A stretch of DNA of 64,000 nucleotides, taken from contig NZ_JABBND010000002.1 of NCBI RefSeq assembly GCF_012933465.1, positions 310,001 to 374,000 of the forward strand, written 5' to 3'. This DNA is from Actinomycetospora sp. TBRC 11914. Its GTDB lineage: Bacteria > Actinomycetota > Actinomycetes > Mycobacteriales > Pseudonocardiaceae. The notes beneath the pieces are model-generated. The model saw only the letters and a program-made list of their open reading frames with translations. It had not been told where the DNA came from and ran no database searches. A program made the translations under genes and the position numbers. Every line of letters begins with the position of its first letter. Within the stretch, counting starts at the first letter, position 1. This document shows positions 1 to 9,612 of this stretch, in pieces.

Positions 1-1299
1 GGCGGCATGAAGACCGGGCGCGACGTCCTCGTCGGGATGCTGCTCGGCGCCGAGGAGTACGGTTTCTCGACCGCGCCCCTGGTGGTCAACGGCTGCATCA
101 TGATGCGCGTCTGCCACCTCGACACCTGCCCGGTCGGCGTGGCCACGCAGAACCCCGAGCTGCGCAAGCGCTACACCGGCAAGCCGGAGTTCGTCGAGAA
201 CTTCTTCTGGTTCGTCGCCGAGGAGGTCCGCGAATACCTCGCGGCGCTCGGCTTCCGCACCGTCGACGAGGCGATCGGCCACACCGAGCTCATCGACGCC
301 GGGCAGGCGGTCGACAACTGGAAGGCCAAGGGCATCGACCTGGCGCCGCTCTTCACGGTGCCCGAGGTCCCCGAGGGCGCCTCGACCGACCGGCGCCGGA
401 CGAAGTCCCAGGACCACGGCCTGGACAAGGCGCTCGACCGCACGCTGATCCAGCTGGCGGAGGGCGCGCTGGACGACGCGGTCCCGGTGCGCCTGGAGAT
501 GCCGGTCCGCAACGTCAACCGCACCGTCGGGACCCTGCTCGGATCCGAGGTGACGCGCCGCTACGGCCGGGAGGGGCTCGCGGAGGACACGATCCACGTC
601 GAGCTGACGGGGTCGGCCGGCCAGTCGTTCGGCGCGTTCCTCCCGCCCGGGATCACCCTGGACCTCGTCGGCGACGCCAACGACTACCTCGCCAAGGGCC
701 TCTCCGGCGGCCGGGTGATCGTCCGGCCGCCCGAGGGCGCCCCCTTCACCAGGACGTCGAGCACCGGGACGTTCGAGGAGCTCGGGCACGACGAGGCGCA
801 CACCATCGCCGGCAACGTCATCGCCTACGGCGCCACCGGGGGCGAGGTCTTCCTGCGCGGCCAGGTGGGGGAGCGGTTCTGCGTCCGGAACTCGGGCGCG
901 CTGGCCGTCGTCGAGGGCGTCGGCGACCACGCCTGCGAGTACATGACCGGCGGCCGGGTCGTCGTGCTGGGGGCGACGGGGCGCAACCTCGCCGCCGGCA
1001 TGTCCGGGGGCATCGCGTTCGTCCACGACCTCCCGGAGGTCCGGGTGAACGCCGAGATGGTCGACCTGCTCGAGGTCGACGGCGAGGACGCCGAATGGCT
1101 GCGGCACGTCGTCGAGCGCCACCTCGAGTACACCGACTCGCCCAAGGCGGCCCGGCTGCTCGACGACTGGGACACCCAGGTCCGGCACTTCACCAAGGTC
1201 ATGCCGACCGACTTCCAGCGCGTCCTCGACGCGACCCAGCGCGCCCAGACCGAGGGCCGCGACCCCAACGAGGTGATCATGGAGGTGGCGGGTGGCTGA
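1..1299 (+). CDS. gltB: Glutamate synthase [NADPH] large subunit, C-terminal part (5' truncated by window)
   Basis: Converts 2-oxoglutarate and glutamine to two glutamates in the cytoplasm, with electrons from the GltD subunit. The frame is open to the window edge, so only about the last 430 of roughly 1,500 residues are present. Just inside the edge is the CX5CX4C cysteine set (codons at 94, 112 and 127) that ligates the [3Fe-4S] cluster at the end of the FMN/synthase domain. A linker follows, then the glycine-rich right-handed beta-helix (GXGXG) domain, seen as repeated G-G/V-V-L motifs between about 600 and 1030. The stop overlaps the gltD start by 8 nt, as expected for two subunits made together. 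Confidence 0.96.
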   Translation, partial: GGMKTGRDVLVGMLLGAEEYGFSTAPLVVNGCIMMRVCHLDTCPVGVATQNPELRKRYTGKPEFVENFFWFVAEEVREYLAALGFRTVDEAIGHTELIDAGQAVDNWKAKGIDLAPLFTVPEVPEGASTDRRRTKSQDHGLDKALDRTLIQLAEGALDDAVPVRLEMPVRNVNRTVGTLLGSEVTRRYGREGLAEDTIHVELTGSAGQSFGAFLPPGITLDLVGDANDYLAKGLSGGRVIVRPPEGAPFTRTSSTGTFEELGHDEAHTIAGNVIAYGATGGEVFLRGQVGERFCVRNSGALAVVEGVGDHACEYMTGGRVVVLGATGRNLAAGMSGGIAFVHDLPEVRVNAEMVDLLEVDGEDAEWLRHVVERHLEYTDSPKAARLLDDWDTQVRHFTKVMPTDFQRVLDATQRAQTEGRDPNEVIMEVAGG

Positions 1300-2827
1300 C
1301 CCCCGCGGGTTCCTCACCCACGAGCGCGAGGACAACCCCAAGCGGCCCGTCGAGGAGCGCCGCGCCGACTGGCACGAGGTCTACGCGCCGGTCACCGACC
1401 CCGACGTCGAGGCCGAGACGCGCCGGCAGGCGGCGCGCTGCATGGACTGCGGCATCCCGTTCTGCCACTCCGGCTCGGCGGGCTGCCCGCTGGGCAACCT
1501 CATCCCCGAGTGGAACGACTTCGTCCGGCTCGGTGAGTGGGGCCGGGCCTCGGAGCGGCTGCACGCCACCAACAACTTCCCGGAGTTCACCGGCGCGCTG
1601 TGCCCGGCGCCCTGCCAGGAGGCGTGCGTCCTCTCGATCACCGAGCAGCCCGGGTCGGTGGCGATCAAGCGGGTCGAGTGGTCGATCGCCGAGGTCGCGT
1701 GGCGTGACGGCCACGTCGCCCCGCAGCCGGCCACGGAAGCGTCGGGCAAGCGGGTCGCCGTCGTCGGATCCGGCCCGGCCGGGCTCGCGGCGGCGCAGCA
1801 GCTCACCCGCGCCGGTCACGAGGTGACGGTGTACGAGCGCGACGACCGCCTCGGCGGCCTGATGCGCTACGGCATCCCCGAGTTCAAGTTCGAGAAGTGG
1901 GAGCTCGACCGGCGGCTGGAGCAGATGCGTGCCGAGGGCACCCGCTTCGTCGTGAACTGCGAGGTCGGCGGCGACGGGGCGTCGGCCCTGCCCGTGGAGC
2001 GGCTGCGCGCCGAGTACGACGCGGTGGTGCTCGCCGTCGGCTCGCTGGCCGGGCGCGACGACCGCACGATCGAGGGCCGCGACCTCGAGGGCATCCACCT
2101 CGCGATGGACTACCTGACGCCGGCCAACCGCGAGTGCGAGGGTGACGGCCCGTCCTCGATCACCGCGCGCGGCAAGAACGTCGTCGTCATCGGCGGCGGC
2201 GACACCGGCGCCGACTGCTACGGCACGGCGACCCGCCAGGGGGCGATCGGGGTCCACCAGCTCGACCAGTACCCGGCGCCGCCGGTCCTGCGGGACCCCT
2301 CGACGTCGCCGTGGCCGACCTGGCCCTACGTGTTCCGCACCCCGCCCGCGCTCGAGGAGGGCGGTGAGCGCCTGTTCGCGACCGCGGTGCGCCGCTTCGT
2401 CGGCGACACCCGCGGTCACGTCCGGTCGGTCGAGCTCGTCTCGGTCGAGGTGCGCAAGAACGACGACGGCTCCCGCGAGGTCGTGCCGACCTCGGAGGAG
2501 ATCCACGAGGTGCCGGCCGACCTGGTGCTGTTCTCGATCGGGTTCACCGGACCCGACGACATGGCGCTGATCCCCGGGCTCGGGATCGAGCGCACGAAGA
2601 AGAACACGATCGGGTGCGGCTCGGACTGGCAGACCGACGCGCCCGGCGTCTTCGTCTGCGGCGACGCCCACCGCGGCGCCTCGCTCATCGTGTGGGCGAT
2701 CGCCGAGGGCCGCTCCGCCGCGGCCGCCGTCGACACCTACCTCTCGCCGGACGGGCGGACCGACCTGCCGGCGCCGGTGCACCCGGGGGCGCTGCCGCTG
2801 AGCGCCGCGGGGGCGTCCGCGACCTGA
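1292..2827 (+). CDS. gltD: Glutamate synthase small subunit (NADPH-oxidising)
   Basis: The 511-residue beta subunit passes electrons from NADPH through FAD and two [4Fe-4S] clusters to GltB. The N-terminal part carries cysteines C50, C53, C58, C65 and C104, C108, C112 in the ferredoxin-like arrangement of GltD. The FAD dinucleotide fold [10 protein letters not shown] lies near residue 158 and the NADPH fold IGGGDTGAD near residue 300. The C-terminal [19 protein letters not shown] closes the FAD site. The start is a GTG inside the gltB 3' end, giving translational coupling. Length fits the family. A convergent gene begins 19 nt after the stop. Confidence 0.97.
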   Translation: MADPRGFLTHEREDNPKRPVEERRADWHEVYAPVTDPDVEAETRRQAARCMDCGIPFCHSGSAGCPLGNLIPEWNDFVRLGEWGRASERLHATNNFPEFTGALCPAPCQEACVLSITEQPGSVAIKRVEWSIAEVAWRDGHVAPQPATEASGKRVAVVGSGPAGLAAAQQLTRAGHEVTVYERDDRLGGLMRYGIPEFKFEKWELDRRLEQMRAEGTRFVVNCEVGGDGASALPVERLRAEYDAVVLAVGSLAGRDDRTIEGRDLEGIHLAMDYLTPANRECEGDGPSSITARGKNVVVIGGGDTGADCYGTATRQGAIGVHQLDQYPAPPVLRDPSTSPWPTWPYVFRTPPALEEGGERLFATAVRRFVGDTRGHVRSVELVSVEVRKNDDGSREVVPTSEEIHEVPADLVLFSIGFTGPDDMALIPGLGIERTKKNTIGCGSDWQTDAPGVFVCGDAHRGASLIVWAIAEGRSAAAAVDTYLSPDGRTDLPAPVHPGALPLSAAGASAT

Positions 2828-2845
2828 GCCGCCTGGTCCGTGCCG

Positions 2846-3643
2846 TCAGCCCTGGACCTGGGCCTGGGTGATCTGCACCGGGAGCTTCGGCTTGCCGTCG
2901 CCGTCGCCGTTGGAGTTGTCGCTCCCGGCGGCGGCGACCTTGTCGAGCACCGCGAGCCCGGCGTCGCTGATCCGCCCGACGACGGTGTACTGCGGCGGCA
3001 GCGCGGAGTCGGCGTACACGAGGAAGAACTGGCTGCCCGTCGTGTCGGGCTGCGAGGTCTTGGCCATGGCGACGAGCCCGCGGGAGTAGTCCGAGGCGCC
3101 CTGGCCCTGCGGCGACGGCGGCAGGTTCGTCGGCGGCTCCTCGGCGTAGCGGAAGCCGGGGCCGCCCGAGCCCGAGCCCGTCGGGTCTCCGCACTGCAGG
3201 ACCTTGAGGCCCTCGCCGGTGGTGAGCCGGTGGCACGGGGTGTCGTTGTAGAAGCCCTGCTGGGCCAGCGACGTCACGGCGTTGACCGCGCACGGGGCCT
3301 GCGCCCGGTCCAGGGTCATCGGGATCGCGCCCTGCGAGGTCTGGAGCGTGACGTTGACGGTGCCGGTGCGGGCCGGGTTCGCGTCGGGGGCCTGGACGGG
3401 CTTGGAGGCCTGCCCGTCGGGGATGTACTGGCAGGCGCCCGACGCCGCCGCCGGCGCGGCCTCGGAGGTGGACGGCCGCGTCGCGAGGTAGATCCCGACG
3501 GCGGCCGCGACCACCACGACGACGGCGACCACCGCGCCGATCGTCAGTCGCTGCCGACGACGGCGGGCGCGCTCGGCACGCCGCTCGATCTGCCGCTCCA
3601 GCTTGCGCTTGGCCGCCTTCCGGCGCTGCTCGTTCGTCGGCAC
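2846..3643 (-). CDS. Membrane-anchored cyclophilin-type peptidyl-prolyl isomerase
   Basis: 265 residues. A basic N-terminus (residues 1-32) leads into one hydrophobic segment (about 33-58) and then a cyclophilin domain (about 95-260), so the isomerase should face outside the membrane, anchored or released. The cyclophilin signature is present but altered: GDPTGSGSGGPGF keeps the canonical loop, while LQCGDP replaces the usual IQGGDP. Extra cysteines (QCG, PCHR, PCAV) could form disulfides. The closest known relation is mycobacterial PpiB-like Rv2582, which also lies beside a glyoxalase II gene and hisS. The GTG start sits 6 nt after a TAGGAT box on the same strand, suggesting a leaderless mRNA. 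Confidence 0.9.
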   Translation of the reverse strand: MPTNEQRRKAAKRKLERQIERRAERARRRRQRLTIGAVVAVVVVVAAAVGIYLATRPSTSEAAPAAASGACQYIPDGQASKPVQAPDANPARTGTVNVTLQTSQGAIPMTLDRAQAPCAVNAVTSLAQQGFYNDTPCHRLTTGEGLKVLQCGDPTGSGSGGPGFRYAEEPPTNLPPSPQGQGASDYSRGLVAMAKTSQPDTTGSQFFLVYADSALPPQYTVVGRISDAGLAVLDKVAAAGSDNSNGDGDGKPKLPVQITQAQVQG

Positions 3644-3826
3644 GGCGGCATCCTAGGAAGTCAACGCGAGGTGAGTTCGGGCAGGTCAGGTCCGGGCGCG
3701 GGTGACCCTCGGTGCGCGGGGCCGCACGGACCGCGAGATCGCCTCCGCCGGCGCTGTCGCCTGGGTCGGCGACAACCAGCGACCACTAGGGTGGTCGGGA
3801 CGCCCACCCGAGGGAGGACTGAGGAC
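3644..3826. promoter_or_regulatory. Divergent promoter region, cyclophilin / metallo-hydrolase
   Basis: Between two divergent starts. On the minus strand a TAGGAT -10-like box (3650-3655) precedes the cyclophilin GTG by 6 nt. On the plus strand TAGGGT (3787-3792) lies 34 nt before the hydrolase GTG, which has its own AGGGAGG ribosome site at 3811-3817. No convincing -35 boxes. Assigned by motif and position only. Confidence 0.5.
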
Positions 3827-4519
3827 GTGCTGGTCGCCGGGTTCCCGGCCGGGAGCTTCCAGACGAACTGCTTCGTGGTCGCACCCGAGGAGGGCGGCCC
3901 GTGCGTGGTCGTCGACCCCGGGCAGGACGCCGAGGAGCCGCTGCGACAGGTCCTGGCGCAGCGGCGGCTGACGCCGGTCGCGGTGCTGCTGACCCACGGC
4001 CACCTCGACCACATGTGGTCGGTGACCCCGGTCTGCGACGGCGACGACATCCCCGCCTGGATCCACCCGGAGGACCGCTTCATGCTCGCCGACCCGCTCC
4101 GGGCGGTCGGCGAGATGGGCGCCCAGCTCGCGGCGATGTACCCCGGGCTGGAGTTCCGCGAGCCGGGGCGGGTCGAGACCCTCGACGACGGCGCCACCCT
4201 CGAGCTCGCGGGCCTGGAGCTCACCGTCGACCACACCCCGGGGCACACCCGCGGCTCCGTCGTCTTCCGCAGCGCCACCGACGAGGGGGCGCCGTTCGTG
4301 CTCGCCGGGGACACCCTCTTCCAGGGCAGCATCGGGCGCACCGACCTCCCCGGCGGCTCGCTGCAGGAGATGATGACGAGCCTGCGCGACAAGCTCCTCG
4401 TGCTGCCCGACGAGACGGCGGTGCTGCCCGGGCACGGGCAGCCGACCACGATCGGCGACGAGCGCCACACCAACCCGTTCCTGCAGGGCACGCCGAACGC
4501 GCCCGGCCGGAACCTGTAA
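3827..4519 (+). CDS. MBL-fold metallo-hydrolase, glyoxalase II-like
   Basis: A 230-residue zinc hydrolase. The H-x-H-x-D-H metal motif appears as THGHLDH near residue 55. Further ligands are the conserved GHTRGS histidine, the aspartate in LAGDTLF and a late PGHGQPT histidine. This set matches glyoxalase II/YcbL-type hydrolases that cleave S-D-lactoylglutathione or related thioesters. Actinomycetes use mycothiol, so the true substrate is uncertain. The GTG at 3827 is chosen because AGGGAGG sits 9 nt upstream and translation there begins directly at the conserved N-terminal strand; the frame is open much further upstream. hisS follows 8 nt downstream, an arrangement shared with M. tuberculosis (Rv2581c-Rv2580c). 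Confidence 0.9.
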   Translation: MLVAGFPAGSFQTNCFVVAPEEGGPCVVVDPGQDAEEPLRQVLAQRRLTPVAVLLTHGHLDHMWSVTPVCDGDDIPAWIHPEDRFMLADPLRAVGEMGAQLAAMYPGLEFREPGRVETLDDGATLELAGLELTVDHTPGHTRGSVVFRSATDEGAPFVLAGDTLFQGSIGRTDLPGGSLQEMMTSLRDKLLVLPDETAVLPGHGQPTTIGDERHTNPFLQGTPNAPGRNL

Positions 4520-4527
4520 GAGGACAC

Positions 4528-5796
4528 ATGGCCGAGATTCCGCAGGGCGGGTTCACCGCCCCGAAGGGCATCCCCGAGTACGTCGGGCCCGAGTTCACCG
4601 CGGTGCGCGACACCCTCGTCCGCGAGGCCGACCGCGCCGGCTACGCCCACCTCGAGCTGCCGGTGTTCGAGGACACCGCGCTCTACGCCCGGGGCGTCGG
4701 CGAGTCCACCGACGTCGTGTCGAAGGAGATGTACACCTTCGCCGACCGCGGCGGCCGCACCGTGACGCTGCGGCCGGAGGGGACCGCCGGCGTCGTGCGC
4801 AGCGTCATCGAGCACGGGATGGACCGCGGGACGCTGCCGGTCAAGCTGCGCTACCAGGGGCCCTTCTTCCGCTACGAGCGCCCGCAGGCCGGCCGGTACC
4901 GCCAGCTGCAGCAGGTCGGGATCGAGGCGATCGGGGTGGACGACCCCGCACTCGACGCCGAGGTCCTCGCCGTGGCCGACGCCGGGTTCCGCGCGCTCGG
5001 CCTGACCGGCTACCGCCTGGAGATCACCAGCCTGGGCGACGCGACGACCCGGCCGGCCTACCGCGCCGAGCTGCAGCGGTTCCTCGAGAAGCTCGACCTC
5101 GACGAGGACACCCGCGAGCGGGCCCGCATCAACCCGCTGCGGGTGCTCGACGACAAGCGGCCCGAGGTGCGCGAACAGCTCGCCGGGGCGCCGCTCATGG
5201 TCGACCACCTGTCCGACGAGGCCGCGGCCCACCACCGCAAGGTGCTGGGCTACCTCGACGACCTCGGGGTCGCCTACACCGAGAACCCGTGGATGGTCCG
5301 CGGCCTGGACTACTACACGAAGACGACCTTCGAGTTCGTCCACCCGGGGCTCGGCTCGCAGTCCGGGATCGGCGGCGGCGGGCGCTACGACGGGCTCATG
5401 GCCGAGCTGGGCGGCCCGGCGCTCTCCGGGGTGGGCTTCGGCATCGGTGTCGACCGCACCCTCATGGCCTGCCACGCCGAGGGGCTGGAGGTCGCGCCGG
5501 CGCGGCGGGTCGAGGTCTTCGGGGTGCCGCTGGGGGAGGCGGCCCGGGACCGGCTCGTCGGGATCGTCGGGCAGCTGCGCCGCGGCGGCATCCGCGCCGA
5601 CCTCGCCTACGGCGGGCGGGGGCTCAAGGGGGCGATGAAGGCGGCCGACCGGTCCGGGGCGCGCTACGCGCTGGTGCTGGGCGAGCGCGACCTCGACGGG
5701 GGCGTGGTCCAGCTCAAGGACCTCTCCGACGGCTCGCAGACCGAGGTGCCGCTCGACGGTGCCGTCGCCGCCGTCGACCGGGCCCTCGGCTCCTGA
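4528..5796 (+). CDS. hisS: Histidyl-tRNA synthetase
   Basis: 422-residue class II synthetase that charges tRNA-His. Motif 2 is seen as [15 protein letters not shown] (about residues 110-125). The histidine-specific loops are LVDxxxxRGLDYYT-like ([14 protein letters not shown]) and GGGGRYDGL. The anticodon-binding domain occupies roughly the last 95 residues. The ATG start follows the hydrolase stop with an AGAGGA ribosome site. The stop lies inside a convergent hairpin shared with the next gene. Confidence 0.97.
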   Translation: MAEIPQGGFTAPKGIPEYVGPEFTAVRDTLVREADRAGYAHLELPVFEDTALYARGVGESTDVVSKEMYTFADRGGRTVTLRPEGTAGVVRSVIEHGMDRGTLPVKLRYQGPFFRYERPQAGRYRQLQQVGIEAIGVDDPALDAEVLAVADAGFRALGLTGYRLEITSLGDATTRPAYRAELQRFLEKLDLDEDTRERARINPLRVLDDKRPEVREQLAGAPLMVDHLSDEAAAHHRKVLGYLDDLGVAYTENPWMVRGLDYYTKTTFEFVHPGLGSQSGIGGGGRYDGLMAELGGPALSGVGFGIGVDRTLMACHAEGLEVAPARRVEVFGVPLGEAARDRLVGIVGQLRRGGIRADLAYGGRGLKGAMKAADRSGARYALVLGERDLDGGVVQLKDLSDGSQTEVPLDGAVAAVDRALGS

Positions 5797-5820
5797 CCCG
5801 CGGCTAGCTCCGCCGCGGGT
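5796..5820. terminator. Convergent hairpin overlapping both stop codons
   Basis: Perfect 8-bp inverted repeat ACCCGCGG (5796-5803) and CCGCGGGT (5813-5820) with a 9-nt loop holding the TAG of the minus-strand gene; the first base of the left arm is the last base of the hisS TGA. No T-tract, as is common in high-GC actinomycetes. Likely a bidirectional terminator. Confidence 0.6.
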
Positions 5821-6697
5821 ACTCCTCGGGCGGGGTGACCCGGATCGGCGTCGTGCGGTCGTCGGCGGGGGAGCCCGCCGAGGTCACCCGCATGGGGACC
5901 GGTGACGGCTTCCGGGTCGGGGCCGCGGACCGCTCGACCGCCTCGCGCGCCGCCCGCTCCGTCGCCGCCTGCAGCGTGCGGGCCATGACGCGCCGCGCGA
6001 GCAGTACGCACAGGTGGCAGAGCGCGACGTAGGCCAGGAACTTCACGACGTCCTCGGCGTGCCCGAGGAACGTCGCGAGCGGCGGGATGCGGTCCTCGAA
6101 GAAGTCCTCGGCCTCGTCCCCCACGAGCGACCCGCCCAGCAGCGCGAGCCCCGCCAGGAAGGTCAGGCCCAGCCGCTCGCGCCGCAGCGGGCCGAACGCC
6201 CACGCGACCAGCGCGATGCCGACCACCGCGTACACCGCGAGCCCGGCGGTCTCCGGGATGCCCATCCCGGGGAGCACGGCGTCGTGGACCATCATCATGT
6301 CGTCGAAGCCGAGCCAGACGCAGAGGATCGCGACGGCCAGCCCCGCGGTCTGGGCGGGCGACGTCGCACCCTCGTCCCCGGTGTGCCGCGACCACGCGCG
6401 GGACACGACGAGCGAGCCGATCGCGATCCCGGCGCAGACCATGAGCGCGCTCGAGAACATGATCGTGAAGAGCCCGGAGTACTCGGAGTCCTCCGGGAAG
6501 CGGTCCTGCAGCACGATCGTCAGGTCGTGCCCGGTGCCGCCGTAGACGGCCAGCGCCAGGCACAGCAGCACCCCGGCGGGGAGGACCGAGCGCAGGAGCA
6601 TCCGCCCCGCCTCGGCCAGGTCGGTCCGTTCGGCCGGCACCGGACCGGCCGGGTGGTCGGTGCTCGGTGCCGCGCGTGTCGTGGTCGGTGTCGTCAC
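5804..6697 (-). CDS. Six-helix integral membrane protein of unknown function
   Basis: 297 residues from the GTG at 6697; other starts upstream in the open frame would add a non-hydrophobic extension. Six hydrophobic segments are visible, beginning LPAGVLLCLALAVY, then FTIMFSSALMVCAGIAI, AGLAVAILCVWLG, AGLAVYAVVGIALVAW, LGLTFLAGLALLGG and VVKFLAYVALCHLCVLL. Acidic and histidine residues lie inside or beside the helices (LGFDDMMMVHD, VGDEAEDFFED), which could bind a metal or cofactor. The C-terminal 60 residues are polar. No family recognised with confidence. Confidence 0.75.
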   Translation of the reverse strand: MTTPTTTRAAPSTDHPAGPVPAERTDLAEAGRMLLRSVLPAGVLLCLALAVYGGTGHDLTIVLQDRFPEDSEYSGLFTIMFSSALMVCAGIAIGSLVVSRAWSRHTGDEGATSPAQTAGLAVAILCVWLGFDDMMMVHDAVLPGMGIPETAGLAVYAVVGIALVAWAFGPLRRERLGLTFLAGLALLGGSLVGDEAEDFFEDRIPPLATFLGHAEDVVKFLAYVALCHLCVLLARRVMARTLQAATERAAREAVERSAAPTRKPSPVPMRVTSAGSPADDRTTPIRVTPPEEYPRRS

Positions 6698-6967
6698 AGT
6701 GGTCAGGCCCCCTGCCCGCGTCACGTGCCGGAGCGGCCCTGTCGCCCCCAACAAGGCCCGTCGCTGCGGCAACGATGAAGTGAACGGGAGGGTAATGAGG
6801 ACCCCACGGAAGAGCGATGTCGGGTCGTGACCTCGACGTTTTCGGACAGATCCCGTGCGCCTGGTGGACAGCGCCGGCCGGTCGGGGCAGGCCGGCGCCG
6901 TCACGCCCCTAGGATCGCGGCCCCGGACCGGAGCGGCCGGGCGCCGACCCCGATCCGGAGATCCCCG
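6698..6967. promoter_or_regulatory. Divergent intergenic region
   Basis: 270 nt between the six-helix protein and the SurE lipoprotein. A TAGGAT box lies at about 6910-6915 on the plus strand, 52 nt before the surE start. No open frame or strong palindrome was found. Confidence 0.35.
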
Positions 6968-7846
6968 TTGACCGTGCCCCGGCCCGTGCGCCACGCGGCG
7001 CTCGCCGTCGTCGTCACCGGGGCCCTCGCCGCGTGCGCGGGCCCGGTGCCCGCGGCCGACGTCGCGCCCGTCGCCACGTCGGCCGTCACGACGACGCCCG
7101 CGCCGCCCCGGCCCACGACCACCCCGCCGCGGCCCGCGCCGCCACCGCGGCTGCGCATCCTGCTCACCGACGACGACGGGTACGACGCCGGCGGCATCCG
7201 GGCGGTCCGGGCCGCGCTCACCCGGGCCGGCCACGACGTCGTCGAGGTCGCGCCGGAGGACAACCGCAGCGGGGCGGGCGCCGACACCAGCGGCGAGCAG
7301 GACCTCCGGGACACCGACGACCCGGGCGTGCGCACCGTGTCCGGCACCCCGGCCGACGCCGTGCTCGCGGGGCTCGCCGCGATGCGCGCGGACGGCGGAG
7401 GACCCGACCTCGTCGTCTCCGGGACCAACCTCGGCCGCAACACCGGCTCGGGGATCACCGAGTCGGGCACCGTCGGGGCGGCGGTGACCGCGGCGCACGC
7501 CGGGGTCCCCGCCGTCGCGGTGTCCACCGACCGGGCCCACGACGAGGACGACTGCGCGTCGACGGCGCAGTTCGTGGCCCGGCTCGTCGGCGCGCTGGCG
7601 ACGACCCGCCCGCCGTTCGCGGCGGGCCTCGTGCTCAACGTCAACCACCCGGCCGGCCGCTCGTCGGGCCTGGAGTGGCTGCCCCCGGCGGACATCTCGC
7701 TCGACGGTGACCGGATGGACCTCGACGGCGACGTCGGGGACGACGACGGCGGCCTCGGTCGCGGCCGGACCACGATCACCGAGCTCCACCTCGACGGCAG
7801 CTCCCCGGCGTCGGTCCGCGACCGCCTCGCGGATCTCGCCCCCTGA
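6968..7846 (+). CDS. SurE-type 5'/3'-nucleotidase with lipoprotein signal peptide
   Basis: 292 residues from TTG 6968 (GGAG 7 nt upstream); GTG 6974 is an alternative. The N-terminus is a signal peptide with a lipobox LAAC (Cys23), followed by a Pro/Thr-rich linker (about 28-58) and then a complete SurE domain: LTDDDGYDAGG supplies the two metal-binding aspartates, NRSGAG the serine, and VVSGTNLGRNTG plus SGTVGAA the conserved asparagine and active-site loop. SurE dephosphorylates nucleoside monophosphates and is normally cytoplasmic; this copy is predicted to be tethered outside the membrane. It may scavenge nucleotides or phosphate. Neighbours give no pathway clue. Confidence 0.88.
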   Translation: MTVPRPVRHAALAVVVTGALAACAGPVPAADVAPVATSAVTTTPAPPRPTTTPPRPAPPPRLRILLTDDDGYDAGGIRAVRAALTRAGHDVVEVAPEDNRSGAGADTSGEQDLRDTDDPGVRTVSGTPADAVLAGLAAMRADGGGPDLVVSGTNLGRNTGSGITESGTVGAAVTAAHAGVPAVAVSTDRAHDEDDCASTAQFVARLVGALATTRPPFAAGLVLNVNHPAGRSSGLEWLPPADISLDGDRMDLDGDVGDDDGGLGRGRTTITELHLDGSSPASVRDRLADLAP

Positions 7847-7910
7847 CGGGAGCGGGGTCCGGGAGGCACGCTGTCCGGGTCACCGAGGAGCACCGGCCGG
7901 GAGGACGGCG

Positions 7911-9566
7911 ATGGAGCCCAGCCAGATACTCAGCGACCCGCTGCGCACCAAGGGCACCGCGTTCACCGAGGAGGAACGCCGGGACCTGGGCCTGCTCGGG
8001 CTCCTGCCCCACGCGGTGACCAGCCTCGACACCCAGGTCCGGCGCTCCTGGAACGAGGTCCACCGCATGGCGACCGACCTGGACCGCTACGTCTACCTGC
8101 GCTCGCTGCAGGACCGGAACGAGCACCTCTTCTACTCGGTGCTCGCCGCGGACGTCCCCACCGCGCTGCCGCTGGTCTACACCCCGACGGTCGCCGAGGG
8201 CTGCCGGCGGTTCTCCGAGATCTGGCGGCGCCCGCGCGGGCTGTACCTGTCGTACCCGGACCGCGCCGACCTGCGCGCGATGCTGCGCAACCGCCCGCAC
8301 ACCGAGGTCGACGTCATCGTCGTCACCGACGGGCAGCGCATCCTGGGCATCGGCGACCAGGGCGTCGGCGGGATGGGCATCCCCGTCGGGAAGCTCTCGC
8401 TCTACACCCTGATCGGCGGGATCGACCCGGCCCGCACGCTGCCGATCCTGCTCGACGTCGGGACCGACAACGCCGACCTGCTCGACGACCCCTTCTACCT
8501 CGGCTGGCGCCACCGTCGCATCCCCGACGACGAGTACTTCGCCTTCGTGGAGGACTTCGTCGCCGCCGTCGCGGCCGAGCTCCCGGACGTGCTGCTGCAG
8601 TGGGAGGACTTCGCGACGCCCCACGCCGCCCCGATCCTCGCCCGCTACCGCGACCGGCTGCTGACTTTCAACGACGACATCCAGGGCACCGCCGCGGTCG
8701 CCCTCGGCGCGCTGCAGGGTGCCACGGCCGTCGCCGGCACGCGGCTGCGCGACCAGCACGTCGTCATGCTCGGCGCGGGGTCCGCCGGCATCGGGGTCAT
8801 GGAGATGGTCCGCCAGGAGATGGTCGACGAGGGCGCTTCCGACGACGAGGCCCGCGCGCGCTGCTGGGTGGTCGACGTCCGGGGGCTGCTCACCACCGAC
8901 CGCGAGGACCTGGCCGACGACCAGCGGGCGTTCGCGCACGACCCGGCCGACGTGGAGGGCTGGAAGGTCAGCCATGAGGAGGGCAGGACGAGCCTGCCGG
9001 GCCTGGCGGACGTCGTCGAGCACCTCGACGTGGGGGTGCTGCTCGGGCTGTCCACCGCGCAGGGCGCGTTCACCGAGGAGATCGTGCGGACCATGGCCGG
9101 CAAGGTCGACCGGCCGATCGTCTTCCCGCTGTCCAACCCGACGGCCAACGCCGAGGCGCGTCCCGCCGACATCGACGGCTGGACCGACGGCCGGGCCCTC
9201 ATCGCCACCGGCTCGCCGTTCCCGCCGCTGGCGCGGGAGGACGGCGAGGACATCCCGGTGGCGCAGTGCAACAACGTCTACGTCTTCCCAGCCGTCGGGC
9301 TCGCCGTGACCGCCGCCCGGGCCACCCGGGTCACCGACGCGATGATGCGCGCCGCCGCCCGGGCCCTCGGGAGCGCCTCGCCCGCGCTGCGCGACCCGCG
9401 CGCCCCGCTGCTCCCGTCCTGGGCCGACGTCCGCGACGTCGCCGACGACCTCGCGGTCGCGGTGGCGGTGCAGGCGGTGGCGGACGGGGTGGCCCCGGAG
9501 GCGGGCGAGGACGAGCTCCGCGCCGCGGTCCACCGGACCCGCTGGACGCCGGGGTACCGGGCGTGA
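7911..9566 (+). CDS. maeA: NAD-dependent malic enzyme (SfcA/MaeA type)
   Basis: 551 residues, decarboxylating malate to pyruvate with reduction of NAD(P). The family signature around YTPTVAEGC (about residue 85), the catalytic lysine region GMGIPVGKLSLYT, the metal-binding QWEDFATPHA and FNDDIQGTAAV, the Rossmann motif LGAGSAGIGV and PLSNPTANAEA are all present. This is the long, eukaryotic/E. coli MaeA-like form rather than the short MaeB form; a malolactic function cannot be excluded from sequence. The ATG at 7911 follows GGGAGG. The upstream open frame is not conserved in character and is ignored. Confidence 0.93.
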   Translation: MEPSQILSDPLRTKGTAFTEEERRDLGLLGLLPHAVTSLDTQVRRSWNEVHRMATDLDRYVYLRSLQDRNEHLFYSVLAADVPTALPLVYTPTVAEGCRRFSEIWRRPRGLYLSYPDRADLRAMLRNRPHTEVDVIVVTDGQRILGIGDQGVGGMGIPVGKLSLYTLIGGIDPARTLPILLDVGTDNADLLDDPFYLGWRHRRIPDDEYFAFVEDFVAAVAAELPDVLLQWEDFATPHAAPILARYRDRLLTFNDDIQGTAAVALGALQGATAVAGTRLRDQHVVMLGAGSAGIGVMEMVRQEMVDEGASDDEARARCWVVDVRGLLTTDREDLADDQRAFAHDPADVEGWKVSHEEGRTSLPGLADVVEHLDVGVLLGLSTAQGAFTEEIVRTMAGKVDRPIVFPLSNPTANAEARPADIDGWTDGRALIATGSPFPPLAREDGEDIPVAQCNNVYVFPAVGLAVTAARATRVTDAMMRAAARALGSASPALRDPRAPLLPSWADVRDVADDLAVAVAVQAVADGVAPEAGEDELRAAVHRTRWTPGYRA

Positions 9567-9612
9567 CCTCGCCGTCACCCATGCGGCGCCGCCGGGCGCC
9601 AGGCTGGCCACC

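Noticed and set aside
3661..5475. 604-codon minus-strand frame across the hydrolase and hisS
   Set aside because: Antisense shadow of two well-recognised genes; common in DNA this rich in GC.
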